From contig NZ_CP155569.1 of NCBI RefSeq assembly GCF_042984175.1, positions 744,001-808,000 on the forward strand: a stretch of 64,000 nt of DNA, read 5' to 3'. Positions within the stretch are counted from its first letter, which is position 1. Every line of letters starts with the position of its first letter. This stretch comes from Mycoplasma_N cavipharyngis (GTDB lineage Bacteria; Bacillota_I; Bacilli_A; Mycoplasmatales; Mycoplasmoidaceae). The notes under the pieces are model-generated. The model was not told where the DNA came from. It worked only from the letters and a program-made list of their open reading frames with translations, and did not search any database. The position numbers and the translations under genes are program-made. This document shows, piece by piece, positions 47,094-57,263 of the stretch.

Positions 47094-48794
47094 TTAAGGA
47101 GTAACGTTAAATTGACCAATAGTAATTAAAACTAATGGTTTTTTTTGTAATTGACGATCAATTAAACGTTGGATAATTTTTTTTAATTGTAATTTTAATG
47201 CTTTTAAATCTAAATCACGATTTTCTGCTAAAGCTAAATTTTTTAATAATTCATTTTTAACCATTTTAATAATTAATTGATCAAGATCAGAATTTTTATC
47301 ATGATCAGAAGAAATTAAACCAATACTACTAATTTCAGGCTCACTAAAACATTTTTTTTCTTTGCAATAAATAAAATTAATGTTCACTAAACCATAAGTG
47401 TACATATTTTGCCTTTCTAGTAAGGCTGAAGTTTTAATATCAACAACACCATTAAAATCAACATATTGTTCATATATTGGATAATGAAACGTTTTTGGTA
47501 ATGATTTCTGATCTAAAATTGCTACTTCACCATTATCTAAAAAACGCACAATATGAGGATTAATGACTGAACTAACTGCTTCTAGATAAGCATTAAAATC
47601 TTTATGATAACCAATAATTGGAAAAATTCATTTAGGATTTAAAAGATTAACTAAAAACTTATGATCTTCATTGCCAGCAATTGGTGCATGAATCGTTCGC
47701 TTAATTTTTTCTGTAGCAACATCTTTGCGTGATATTTCATCTAATAATCGCGCTTCACGTAATTCAATTCCTGATTGGGTAATGGTATTTAAAACAAATA
47801 AATCTTGAGAATTAAAACTAATATTTTGATCTTCTCCAGTTAAAATTTTATGCATTTTATGATACAAACGATCTTGATTGCCAGTAATAATGACAATTAA
47901 ATCTTGATCATTAGGTACTTTTTTACTATCAATAAAAACTAAATGATCAATATTAACATAACCCATTTTCACCATTTGATTAAAAATTTTGGTTCACGTA
48001 TTAGAATAAATCATTACTTTTAAACCATAATTACGAGCAATTTCCACTGCATTTAATACTGTCATAAAGTCATGATCATAACAAGCAATTAAAATACGAT
48101 TAGTACTATTAGCAATAATTCTTTTTAAAAAACCATAATTTTGATAATTAGGAACAGCATAACCTAAATTTTTACCAACATTTTGTAAACCCACAATTAA
48201 AGCTAAAACAGAATTTTGAGTAATTCTAGGCAAATAATGAATTTGTGATTCAAAACCTGGTTTTTTACTGTTGGCTAAAATAAATTGGTCAATAAAAACA
48301 ATTGATCCTTTAGTTGTTTTAAAGGCTCAACCAAATGAATCAGGCATACTATTATAAACTTTAAAGGGAGTAACTTCAACATTACCAACAGTAATTGTTT
48401 TTAGTGGTCGACAAACTTTAATTTGGGCATACTTTTTACGAAAATTTTCTGATTTACTTTTTCTTGAAAACCAACTAGTAATAATTGTTTTACCAATTTT
48501 AGAAGTAAAAATTGGTACATCTTCTAATGTTTCAAGAAAAAATGGTAAAGAACCAATGTTTAAAAATTCAGGTGTACCTAAAAAGATTCCTTTAATCCGT
48601 TTTTTATTCTCTTTTAGAAAATTTAGATCTGGAATAACTTTAGAAATACCAAATTGGTTGGTAATATCATCACCAATTCCCGTATTTAAAATAAAAATTT
48701 GATCATCAATTTCAAGTACGCCTGAATATTTTGCTTTCTCATCTTGACCACCAAGAGCAAAATATTTAATGTTTTTTGAATAATTTTTCATCAT
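47094..48794 (-). CDS. RNase J-family protein lacking the metal-binding motif
   Basis: A 566-residue protein in full RNase J register: FALGGQDEKAKYSGVLEIDDQIFILNTG (short runs) at the N-terminus, VIPDLNFLKENKKRIKGIF, YNSMPDSFGW, and RTIHAPIAGNEDHKFLVNLLNPKWIFPIIG-type beta-CASP block (about 350-385) and an RNase J C-terminal domain. RNase J normally has HGHEDHIGG after the RIKGIF strand; here it reads GTPEFLNIG, and the later TGDFK position reads IDQFI. The zinc ligands are therefore lost and nuclease activity is unlikely. It may be a structural RNase J2-like partner of an active RNase J elsewhere (inference). Confidence 0.85.
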
Positions 48795-49124
48795 TTTTTA
48801 ATTTTTTGATCATTTATTGATCATATAAAATATCATATATCAACTATTTTGGGTATTAAATCGTCTGATTTAATAATTTTATACTGATTGTTTTTTTATA
48901 ATTAAATAAATATCTGAAAATATTTTATTTGTTTTAAATAAAAAAAATCATAAAATCATTAAATCAATAAATGTTATAAAGATCATCATAATTAACTTAA
49001 TAAAAATTTTTCATTTTGCTTTATTAAAAAAAGATTCTGCTTTTGCATTTTTTATTATTAATAAAATAAGTGTAGGAAAAATTAATTGATTTCTAAAAAA
49101 TTAAGATAATCAATCTAATTGCTT
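48795..49124. other. Divergent intergenic region between the RNase J-like gene and the recA cluster
   Basis: No gene is seen in these 330 bases. It holds the perfect palindrome described separately at 48854-48875 and a TATAAT at 48897-48902 on the plus strand that may serve the downstream genes. No -35 is clear. Confidence 0.4.
48854..48875. repeat. Perfect palindrome upstream of the RNase J-like gene
   Basis: Nine-base arms TATTAAATC and GATTTAATA flank GTCT. It is 60 bases upstream of the minus-strand start, in a position suited to an operator or a leader hairpin. No T-run on either side supports a terminator. Confidence 0.4.
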
Positions 49125-49580
49125 ATGAACAATCAAATCACAACAATCATTAATAAAATTACAGGAATAATTAAAACTATTTGTGTGTTTGAAGATGGTT
49201 TTAATGGTTTGATTTTGAATCAATTTCAAGAACATTTCAAGCAAAAATGCACTATTTATGGTTGAGTTGATCAGCAATTAAAGTTATATCAAAAGGTTTT
49301 TGATCAAAAAAAATTATTATATGTAAAAGATGATCAAATTGAGTTTCCAGCATTAACATTAAAAGTAATTACTGCTAATATTTTTAAAAAAACTCAAGAT
49401 GATCTAATTTTAGCAGCAATAATTTATCAAGATCATGCATATGTTGCTTTAAACTTAATGGGAACTTACTTATATGAATGTCAATTTCAATTAATTAATA
49501 ATGATGATCATGATAGTAAAATTTATAGTGCTTATACAAAAATTATTGAATTCATTCTTGAAATTATTTCTAGCATATAA
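49125..49580 (+). CDS. Unknown small protein upstream of recA
   Basis: A 151-residue protein with no family I know. It has a mixed alpha/beta pattern: an N-terminal helix, a GYW-type strand (CTIYGWVDQQLKLYQK), strands around LLYVKDDQIEFPALTLKVI, and a C-terminal Ile-rich helix. No signal or clear membrane segment is present. The stop overlaps a recA start codon (TAATG), so the two are likely translationally coupled. Confidence 0.6.
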
Positions 49581-50629
49581 TGAGTAAAAAAAGTCATCAT
49601 CTTAAGTTACAACAACTTGAATTATTTTCCTACCAAAAGAATAATCTTCCCAAAGGAAATGCAATGAAATCAGAAGAAAATAAGCAATTAAGTGAAATCC
49701 AGAGTTTTATTGGTTCACAAAAAGTTTTTTTAGCAAATGATCAATCTTACAACGTTAATTTTTTTTCTACTGGATCTTACTATTTAGATCAAATTTTAGG
49801 CACTAATGGTTGGCCTAAAGGACGTATTATTGAAATTTTTGGCTCTGAATCATCAGGAAAATCAACTTTAGCACTAAAAGCGATTGCTGAATGCCAAAAA
49901 TTTGATGGTAATGCTGTTTATATTGATTCAGAAGGTAGTTTTGATATTAAATGAGCTGAAAAGAATCAAATTGATACTAATAAACTAATTTTGGCAAGAC
50001 CTGAAACTGGTGAACAAGCAATTACGATTATTAATGCTTTAGTTAAAACTAAATTAGTTGATTTAATTATTGTTGATTCAGTTGCTAGTATGACACCAGT
50101 TGTAGAAATCGATGCTAATATTACTGATCAAAGTATGGGATTACACGCTCGTTTAATGTCTAAAGCGATGCGTTTAATTCAATCTAGTCTGCTAACTAAC
50201 AACCGTACAACAATTTTATTTATTAATCAAACTCGAGCAAAAATTGGTAATGTTTATGGTTCAAATGTTACTACAACAGGTGGTAATGCCCTAAAATTTG
50301 CTGCTTCAATGCGCATTGAACTGAAAAAATATGAAGCGATTCGTGATGGGGCTGATATTATTGGTTATCAAATTAAAGCAACTGTCATTAAAAACAAATT
50401 AGCTGCTCCAATGAAATCAGCCCTTTTACCTTTTTATTTTGATACTGGATTTGATATTAATGCTGAAATCATTCAAGAAGCGATTAGAAAAGAAATCATC
50501 ATTAAAAAAGGTACTTGATATTACTTTGATAAAAAAAATATTGGTCAAGGATTAGTTGCTGTTAAAGAAAAACTAAGTAAAGATCGTGAAATTTTTAATG
50601 AAATTAAAAAACTAGTTTATCAAAACTAA
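49580..50629 (+). CDS. recA: RecA recombinase
   Basis: A DNA-strand-exchange ATPase for homologous recombination and repair. The P-loop is GSESSGKST, Walker B is LIIVDSVASMTP, and the DNA-binding L2 region is VTTTGGNALKFAASMR. From the first ATG it is 349 residues with the P-loop at residue 88. An in-frame ATG at 49664 has AAAGGA seven bases upstream and would give 321 residues with the P-loop at about 60, nearer the family norm. The upstream ATG has no Shine-Dalgarno but overlaps the previous stop, so either may be used. Confidence 0.95.
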
Positions 50630-50691
50630 ATTGATTAACTTCTAAAACTTATCTTAAAATTTAACTTATCTAAAATATCTTATCAAAAATT

Positions 50692-50735
50692 AAATCTAGA
50701 AATGAAGTATTAAAAAATTTCATTTCTAGATTTTT
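50692..50735 (+). terminator. Rho-independent terminator after recA
   Basis: Perfect arms AAATCTAGAAATGAA and TTCATTTCTAGATTT surround 10-12 bases and are followed by TT. It lies 63 bases after the recA stop. Confidence 0.85.
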
Positions 50736-50936
50736 AGTTTATATAATTCTTTTTATATAAGATATTAATTAATTATTCACTATTAAACTAGATTTTTACT
50801 AGTTAATAAATTAATAATTTTTTAGTAAAATAAATTATAAGTTAATTCATAATTTTTCTAAAATTAAACCAAAGTTTTGTTTTTGATTAACAAATATATT
50901 AATTACTTTTTATGATATGATACTTTAACTATTATT

Positions 50937-50989
50937 AGATTAAGGGTTTGCACTAATTTTTAGTATAAAAAGTGATTTTCAATTAATCT
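50937..50989 (+). promoter_or_regulatory. Nested leader hairpin before the ABC ATPase cluster
   Basis: AGATTAA (50937-50943) pairs with TTAATCT (50983-50989), and inside it CACT (50951) pairs with AGTG (50971). The stem base directly adjoins the Shine-Dalgarno GGAG at 50990, so folding could affect ribosome access. No riboswitch class is recognised. Confidence 0.35.
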
Positions 50990-51001
50990 GGAGTAAATTG
51001 T

Positions 51002-51391
51002 ATGATCTTAAAAAATCGTCTTTTTTTCAATTTCCGCTTTCAAGGTTGAAATAAAAAAGCGAAAAATAACAAAACAAGCATAATTCAACAAATTTATGAT
51101 GCAGAAGCCAAACAAAAATTAAATCGTTATGATTTGCGTGTTCTAAAACGAAAAACACGCATTTTATCTGCAAAAAATGTTAAAGCAAGACTACTTGAAG
51201 AACCTAAAGACACTAAAGTCCTAAATCATTTACCAGTTCAGAAAAAAGATGAAGAAATTACAAAATTCTTTAAAGTTTTTGAAGAATCTGGTTTTGCTGA
51301 TGGATCATTAGAATTATTAAGAAAGCAAGAGCAAGAAAGATTAATTAAAGACAAAAAAATCTTTCGCATCGATTGATCTAATAATGATTAA
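51002..51391 (+). CDS. Small basic/charged protein heading the ABC cluster
   Basis: A 129-residue, strongly charged protein (Lys, Arg, Glu), preceded by GGAG at good spacing. It has no signal, membrane segment or known motif. Helical stretches such as EEITKFFKVFEESGFADGS are likely. The stop overlaps the next start by eight bases, which ties it to the ABC ATPases. It may be an accessory or regulator of that transporter (inference). Confidence 0.65.
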
Positions 51392-52337
51392 AAGAAATAC
51401 TAATAGACAAACGCTTGATTATTTTAAAAAGACTTTTTTAAATAAAAATAAGCTAAAAAACCAACAAGATGATTTAGCAAACAACTTGCAAAAACCAGAA
51501 AAAGATGCTAAGTTAGAACGAGAAGCAAAAAGCAAAAACCGTCGTGCAGTTCGTTTAGTTAAAAGAATGAATTCACGCAAACGCAGTGGTAGTATTTATT
51601 ATAAAAATTCACCCAATTGCATTATTGAATTAGAAAATGTTTCTAAGTGATACACTAATAATTTTACTGTTAATAAAATTCTTGAAAACATTAACTTAAC
51701 AATTAAACGTGGTGAGTTTGTAGTTATTCTAGGTCCAAGTGGATCAGGTAAAACAACTTTATTAAACATTATTTCTGGTATGGATCGGGCTTCTAATGGC
51801 CAAGTAATTGTTTCTGATCATAATTTAATTACAATGTCAAATAAACAACTAACAAGATTTCGTCGTGAATATGTTAGTTTTGTTTTTCAACAATATGGAT
51901 TATTAAATGATTTAAAAATTCGTGAGAACATTGAATTAGGTGCACAATTACAAGAAAATTATCGCAAACGTTTAGATATTGATGAAGTAATTGAAAATTT
52001 AGGTATTCTTCAACATAGTTTAAAATTTCCCCGTGAGATTTCTGGTGGACAACAGCAAAGAGTAGCAATTGCAAGAGCATTAGTAAAAAATCCTGAAATT
52101 CTTTTTGGTGATGAGCCTACAGGTGCTGTTGATGAAGAAACTTCAAAACAAATTTTAAAAATGTTTTGTGAAATTAATAAAATTTATAAAACAACAATTG
52201 TTATTGTTACACACAACCCAATCATTGCTGAATTAGCAACTAAAGTGATTAGAGTTAGTGATGGAGCACTAAAAGAAGTTAGAGAACAAATACCTAAAAC
52301 TGTTGATCAATTAAATTGGACCATTCAATATGAATAA
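51384..52337 (+). CDS. MacB/LolD-type ABC transporter ATPase with basic N-terminal extension
   Basis: A 317-residue ATPase. Residues 1-80 form a basic, charged extension unusual for the family; the ATPase begins near CIIELENVSKWY. Motifs: Walker A GPSGSGKTT, Q-loop FVFQQYGLL, signature ISGGQQQRVAIARA, Walker B LFGDEPTGAVD, and H-loop VTHNP. These mark the MacB/LolD/FtsE-like class that powers FtsX-type permeases. M. genitalium MG_467 appears to be the counterpart (from memory). It overlaps both neighbours. Confidence 0.88.
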
Positions 52338-54012
52338 TCAAAACCCCAAATTTCAAACTCAAATTTTTGACAAAGATTTTGTTATGAATCAATGTCTGAA
52401 ATTCGTTGAATCAAACAGACAAAAATTACGTAATGACCGTCCTTTTAAGTATTGGGCGCTAAATCAAGATGTTTATATCAATTTAACAATTATTTTATGA
52501 TTGATTTGACAAGCTTGATCTTTATCAGTGATTTTGCCTAAACCAACTTCGATTAATGAGCATTATAATAATCCTGATTTATTGCCTGTTGATTTTTATT
52601 TAAAAACCGTTTTTTGAAAGATCGGTAGTATTACTGATAGTTTAGTCCAAAATGAAGATACGGTCTCTGTTTTATATTCTTATGAAGCCTATATTTTCAA
52701 TGCTTTCACGATTCTTGTTTTCTTAGTTTCAATTTATACTTTAGTTGTTACTACTAAATATATTAATGAAATTAAAAAAGCGACCCAAAAAAACAACATT
52801 AAATCATGAAATATTAAAGTTAATATTTTTTTAGTTTTTGTTTATATTTTTGCTTTTTATGGTCTAATCATGTTTGGTTGATTGCTTTTTGGGATGTTTT
52901 ATATTCCTGCAGCACAAGTCAGTCAAGATTTTGAAACTTGAGTTTTTCAAATTCCATCTAAACAAGCCTTAATAGCTAATACGCCAATTACTTTCACTAC
53001 TTCAGGAATTGCTTTAATTATTAGTAATGCCATTAATTTAGCAATTTTATTATCTTTATACATCTATTATTTACACCAACGTTTTATTGGTTATCGTTAC
53101 TTTTTTTCTTTTGAGAAAAAAGCGTGAAAGAAAATTAATTATGTTGGTGAAACTATGGGTTGACGCGAAGAGTATAAACTTAAAAAAGATAATAAGGCTC
53201 ACAAAGGAAGTGAAATTGCTGTTAATAATCCTGGTTATATTATTGAAATTAAAAAAGTTAATAAATTTTTTTTAAGTCATGGTTTAAAACTACATGCTTT
53301 AAAAGACATTGATTTAAAAATTAAGGCTGGTGAGTTTGTTGTTATTTTAGGTCCAAGTGGATCTGGTAAAACAACACTATTAAACATTATTTCTGGAGTT
53401 GATCGACCAACTAATGGCGAAATTGTTGTTGCTAACCGTAACATTATTAACATGAAAACTGAAGCTTTGACTAAATATCGTAGAGAAAAAACCGGTTATA
53501 TTTTCCAACAATATAGTTTGTTACCTAATTTAACTGTGCGTGAAAACATTATGATTGGTACATATTTAGCTAAAAGTAGAACTAAAGAAATTAATAAAGC
53601 AAAACAACAAAAACGCTTTAGTTTTAAAAATTTGAGTTTCCGTTCAACTAAAAATAGAATGGTTGATGAAATTCTAAAATTATTAGATTTAGAAATTCAT
53701 GCTAATAAATATCCCTCACAACTTTCAGGTGGACAACAACAAAGAGTTGCAATTGCTAGAGCTTTTGTGAAAAATCCTGATATTCTTTTTGGAGATGAGC
53801 CAACTGGAGCAATTGATGTTGAAATGTCCAAACAAATTTTAGAATTGTTCCATTTAATTAACAAACTTGCTAAAACAACTGTTTTAATGGTAACTCATAA
53901 CCCAGTAATTGCCCAAATGGCAACAAGAATTATTGAAGTTAATAATGGTCAAATTACTAAAAACATTATTAATCCATATCCAAAAAGAGTTAATGAAATT
54001 AATTGGGAATAA
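52330..54012 (+). CDS. ABC transporter: four-helix membrane domain fused to MacB/LolD-type ATPase
   Basis: A 560-residue fusion. Four hydrophobic segments lie about residues 50-70, 118-140, 165-195 and 225-250; the ATPase starts near residue 302 (YIIEIKKVNKFF). Motifs: Walker A GPSGSGKTT, Q-loop YIFQQYSLLPN, an Arg/Lys-rich insert (about 417-445), LSGGQQQRVAIARA, Walker B LFGDEPTGAID, and H-loop VTHNP. All ATPase motifs look intact. The membrane part does not look like FtsX or MacB, and no FtsX-type permease lies nearby. The start overlaps the previous stop, so the two ATPases may form a heterodimer (inference). Confidence 0.85.
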
Positions 54013-54050
54013 AAATTTAATTAACTTTTATTTCTAAAATATTAAACAAT

Positions 54051-54094
54051 AAAAAATCCATTTTGTTTTCTAAATTAACAAGATGGATTTTTTT
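54051..54094 (+). terminator. Rho-independent terminator after the ABC cluster
   Basis: AAAAAATCCATTTTGTT pairs with AACAAGATGGATTTTTT with one mismatch, followed by T. It lies 39 bases after the stop at 54012. Confidence 0.85.
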
Positions 54095-54157
54095 AATTAC
54101 AATTTAATCTAAAAAAAATCTTATGATCAAACTTAAATAATTTAAAATATCTAAGTT

Positions 54158-54862
54158 ATGTATAAACCTAAAAAATATATGATTCATGCCTATAAATATA
54201 ATGGTTGATTATACCGAATTGTTGAATCACCTTATGTTTTATATGAAACTTCAGATGTTTTATGTTTATATTTACCAGTTCAAAGTGTTCATTCAATTAA
54301 ATGTGAAGAATATGGTAAACGTAATTTTCGTTATGTGAACACTTTACAAAAATTTTGGTTCTTTTTTAGAAAAAAGTGATTTAACATTATCGTTCATATT
54401 TTTGAAGATCGTTACAGTTTTTATGTTAATGTTGCTAGTCCTTACATAATTGAAGAAAATGCGATCAAATATGTTGATTTAGATTTAGATTTTAAAATTC
54501 AAAATAATGATAGTTACTCGATTTTAGATGAAAATGAATTAGAAAATAATTGTCAAAAATGAAATTATCCTCAAGAATTACTAAACAAAATCGAACAAGC
54601 AAAAAACGAAGTAGTTCATCTAATTAAAAGCAAATGGTTTCAAAAATTGTTTAATCCCAAACAATTAAAATTTGCTAACCAATTAATTTTAAAAAAATTT
54701 GCTGATTATCCTGAATTATGTCGATCATTAATTTATTTATCAGATAATTTAGCAAAGCAATCATCTACTAAACCAGCAACAATTAAAAATTTTACTAAAA
54801 AATCATCAAAGCGCTTATTTTCTAGACTTAAAAGAGCAAACAGTGAAAGAAATAAACAATAA
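54158..54862 (+). CDS. DUF402-family protein (nucleoside di/triphosphatase-like)
   Basis: A 234-residue protein. It has the DUF402 order: AYKYNGWLYRIVESP (about 10-25), a strand pair, KFWFFFRKKWFNIIVHIFED (about 65-84; split), FYVNVASPYIIEENAIKYVDLDLD (about 89-112, short runs), and a helical end. Members of this family in Bacillus and staphylococci hydrolyse nucleoside di- and triphosphates. Residues beyond about 165 form an extra Lys/Arg-rich tail. The function in mycoplasmas is inferred by family only. Confidence 0.8.
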
Positions 54863-54876
54863 TTAAATAAAATCTT

Positions 54877-55629
54877 ATGATCTTATCATCCTTACATGAA
54901 AATTTAAATGAAATTAAAAATGATATTAAAAATGGCGAATATCAAATCGCTCACATTAAATTAGAAACATTAATTAGTGAGTCAAACTTGAATCAAAAAG
55001 ATCAAACAGCATTAATTGATTTAAAAAATCAATTTGAAAAATGTTTTTTAAGTCAAGATCATTCATTAAATAACTTATTTGACTGTGCTTTTTTTGCTAA
55101 TCTCTTTTTAGATGATTATTTTTTTAAATGAGTTAATGCTTTTGCTGAAACTGAAATTTTTGAATTAAACCAAAAACAATTAAAAACATTAGCTAATTTT
55201 TTTACAAGTGAAATTATTCCAAACTTTAATAAATGTCTTGTAATTGAAAGTTTAGCATTTCTAAAACTTGATTTAGATGTTAATTATTTAAATGTTGCAA
55301 TTAAACAACTTGAAACAATTAATACTTTAGAAATAAATGAATTACCAATATATCAAAGAAGAGATCAATTAATATCCCAATTAGATAATATAGTTTTTCA
55401 AGATCCTAGTTTAAAAAATATTGTTAATACCTTAATTTTAGGGCTTTTTTGATATCATTTTCCTAAAGATATTAATTTTAGTAATCAAGAATTACTTGAT
55501 GGTTTAATTAAATATGCTCAAACACAATTAGAACCTGATAAAAAAGAAATTTTTTTGCAACTAGAAAACAAAAAATTATTGAAATTTTTAATTAATTTAT
55601 TAGAGTCTAAAGAATTCTATTACTTCTAA
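54877..55629 (+). CDS. Unknown helical protein
   Basis: A 250-residue, acidic, Leu/Asn-rich protein that looks almost wholly helical, with repeated helix-turn-helix spacing as in TPR-like folds (KNGEYQIAHIKLETLI near the start). No signal or membrane segment is seen. It starts 14 bases after the DUF402 gene, so they share a transcript, and it converges with the S1-like gene. It vaguely recalls the helical mycoplasma DUF3196 proteins, but I cannot confirm this. Confidence 0.6.
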
Positions 55630-55650
55630 AAATGTTAAAAAAATAATAAC

Positions 55651-56184
55651 TTATTGTTCGGTTTTATTTTTTTTAATGCAACAAAATTTTTTAGTTCGAT
55701 TGTATTTTTTAGACCAAATTGTTTCAAAATCAATTGGTTCAATTGTTTTTTTAGTTTTAATTAAACATTTTTTTGATAATCAATGATTTAGTGCTTGATT
55801 TAAACTTTGAAAATGTCGCATTGTTGGGATTGGTTTAAATTTTTTAGCGATTTCTTCAGGATGAATTTGCTTATAAGATAAGTTTCAATAAAAATTAACT
55901 TTAACTGTTTTACTAATTTGGACTGATGATTTCACACCATTTAAAACCATGAAAGAATAACGACCATTAAGTTTGAGAATATCTGCATTTTGTTCAAATT
56001 CACTAATTTGACTTTTACAACAACGACCGATTTTACCATCAAAATAAACATAACAACAACCATTAGGTTCAATTTTAAAAACTTGACCACTAACAATAAT
56101 TGGATTATTATCTAAGTTGTTTTTAGTTTGGTTTTGTTGTTTATTTTTTAAATTCTGCTGTGTTTTAGAATCGATCTTGTCCAT
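55651..56184 (-). CDS. S1-like RNA-binding-domain protein
   Basis: A 177-residue protein with a Gln/Asn/Lys-rich N-terminus (about 1-28), then an OB/S1-like segment: VSGQVFKIEPNGCCYVYF, GRCCKSQISEF, LNGRYSFMVLNG (about 32-95). The C-terminal half is basic with SYKQIHPEEIAKKF and PTMRHFQSLNQAL. The pattern resembles S1-type RNA-binding proteins with a helical C-terminal extension. It follows the zinc-ribbon gene by six bases, so the two are an operon with greA possibly upstream. Confidence 0.55.
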
Positions 56185-56190
56185 AAAAAA

Positions 56191-56652
56191 TTATTGAGTT
56201 TGTTCTCAAGTGATTGATGCATAAATTTCTCTAATATCTAAAACATCTTTACTAAGTTTATATTTCTTTCAATTAATTTGATCTAAAAAACGATCGTGTC
56301 ATTTACGAGTTATTGCTCTAGTCATTTTCATGTTTGCTTGAATGATCACTATATCTTGCATGTCAATAATTAATCCAATAAACAATTCTAATTTAGCATG
56401 ACTTAACTTTCAATCATAAATTGGATCATAAATAATAACTGGATTTTTACATGAAGGATTATTACATTTAAAACATTCTTTAGAAGAGTAATAAACTAAT
56501 TGCTGATTTTTACAACTAGAACAAACTTTAAGTTTTTTGCTATGCACTAATAAATCAGCTAAAATTTTTTTGGCTTTTTTAATTGTAGCAAGACTAGGAC
56601 GATAAATCGGACTAATTAAGATTTTGGCTTTTTTATTAGTATTTGTTGTCAT
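56191..56652 (-). CDS. Small zinc-ribbon protein of unknown role
   Basis: A 153-residue protein with a four-Cys zinc ribbon, CSSCKN...CFKCNNPSCKN (about residues 44-70), followed by a helical basic region with KLSHAKLELFIGLIID and RAITRKWHDRFLDQ. The ribbon followed by helices resembles the N-terminal part of transposases of the IS1595/InsA type or a zinc-ribbon nucleic-acid-binding protein. No DDE catalytic domain follows, so a domesticated or free-standing ribbon is more likely. It lies between greA and the S1-like gene. Confidence 0.6.
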
Positions 56653-56678
56653 ATTTAATTAAATTACAATTAAATCTT

Positions 56679-57155
56679 TTAATTAATCGCAATAATTTTT
56701 ACTTTATAAGGATTAGGAATACCACGAACTTCAACAACATCATCAATTTTATTGCCTAAAATGCTCTTAGCTAATGGTGAATCATTAGAAATTTTATGAT
56801 TTTCAGGATCAGTATCAAAAAAACCAACAATTTCATAACTCATAGTTTCATTAGTTTTTAAATTAATTAAACTAACTTTATTACCAACTGAAACAACTTT
56901 ATTAGCATCATTATCATGCTGGTTTTCTTGAATTAGTTCATAGTGTTGCAACATATCTTGCAACTCTTGAATCCGTGATTCAATCACTGTTTGTCGTGCT
57001 TTAGATGCATCATAATCAGAGTTTTCTGATAAATCACCTTGATCACGAGCTTGTTGAATTTCCTTAATAATTGCAGGACGTTGAACTTCAACTAAATTAC
57101 GTAATTCTAGTTTGATTTTTTGTAAACCTTCAACGGTTAAAAGATGTTTTTTCAT
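56679..57155 (-). CDS. greA: Transcription elongation factor GreA
   Basis: A 158-residue factor that stimulates transcript cleavage by stalled RNA polymerase. The N-terminal coiled coil begins LTVEGLQKIKLELRNL and its tip is ARDQGDLSENSDYDASKA, with the conserved acidic tip Asp and Glu. The C-terminal domain ends with SPLAKSILGNKIDDVVEV. ATG starts the family consensus, and length is standard. Confidence 0.96.
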   Translation of the reverse strand: MKKHLLTVEGLQKIKLELRNLVEVQRPAIIKEIQQARDQGDLSENSDYDASKARQTVIESRIQELQDMLQHYELIQENQHDNDANKVVSVGNKVSLINLKTNETMSYEIVGFFDTDPENHKISNDSPLAKSILGNKIDDVVEVRGIPNPYKVKIIAIN

Positions 57156-57217
57156 ATTTCAACTAAATATTAATTAATAAAGATTCTTTCATTTTCTTAT
57201 AAATTTTAAACAATTTA

Positions 57218-57224
57218 TATTATA
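57218..57224. promoter_or_regulatory. Candidate divergent promoter elements between greA and ssrA
   Basis: TATTAT reads on the plus strand and TATAAT on the minus strand in the same seven bases. They are 40 bases before the tmRNA 5' end and 64 bases before greA. AT-rich context makes this tentative. Confidence 0.3.
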
Positions 57225-57263
57225 AAATAATAATGATTTATTCTTAGTGATAAATTTTAATTT

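Larger units (their letters stand above)
50630..51001. other. Intergenic region after recA with terminator and leader hairpin
   Basis: These 372 bases carry no coding frame. They hold the recA terminator (50692-50735) and, near the end, the nested inverted repeats and ribosome site described separately for the ABC operon. TATGAT near 50911 may be its -10. Confidence 0.5.

Noticed and set aside
56191..56652. A complete insertion sequence.
   Set aside because: There is no DDE domain, no terminal inverted repeats and no target duplication seen around the zinc-ribbon gene.
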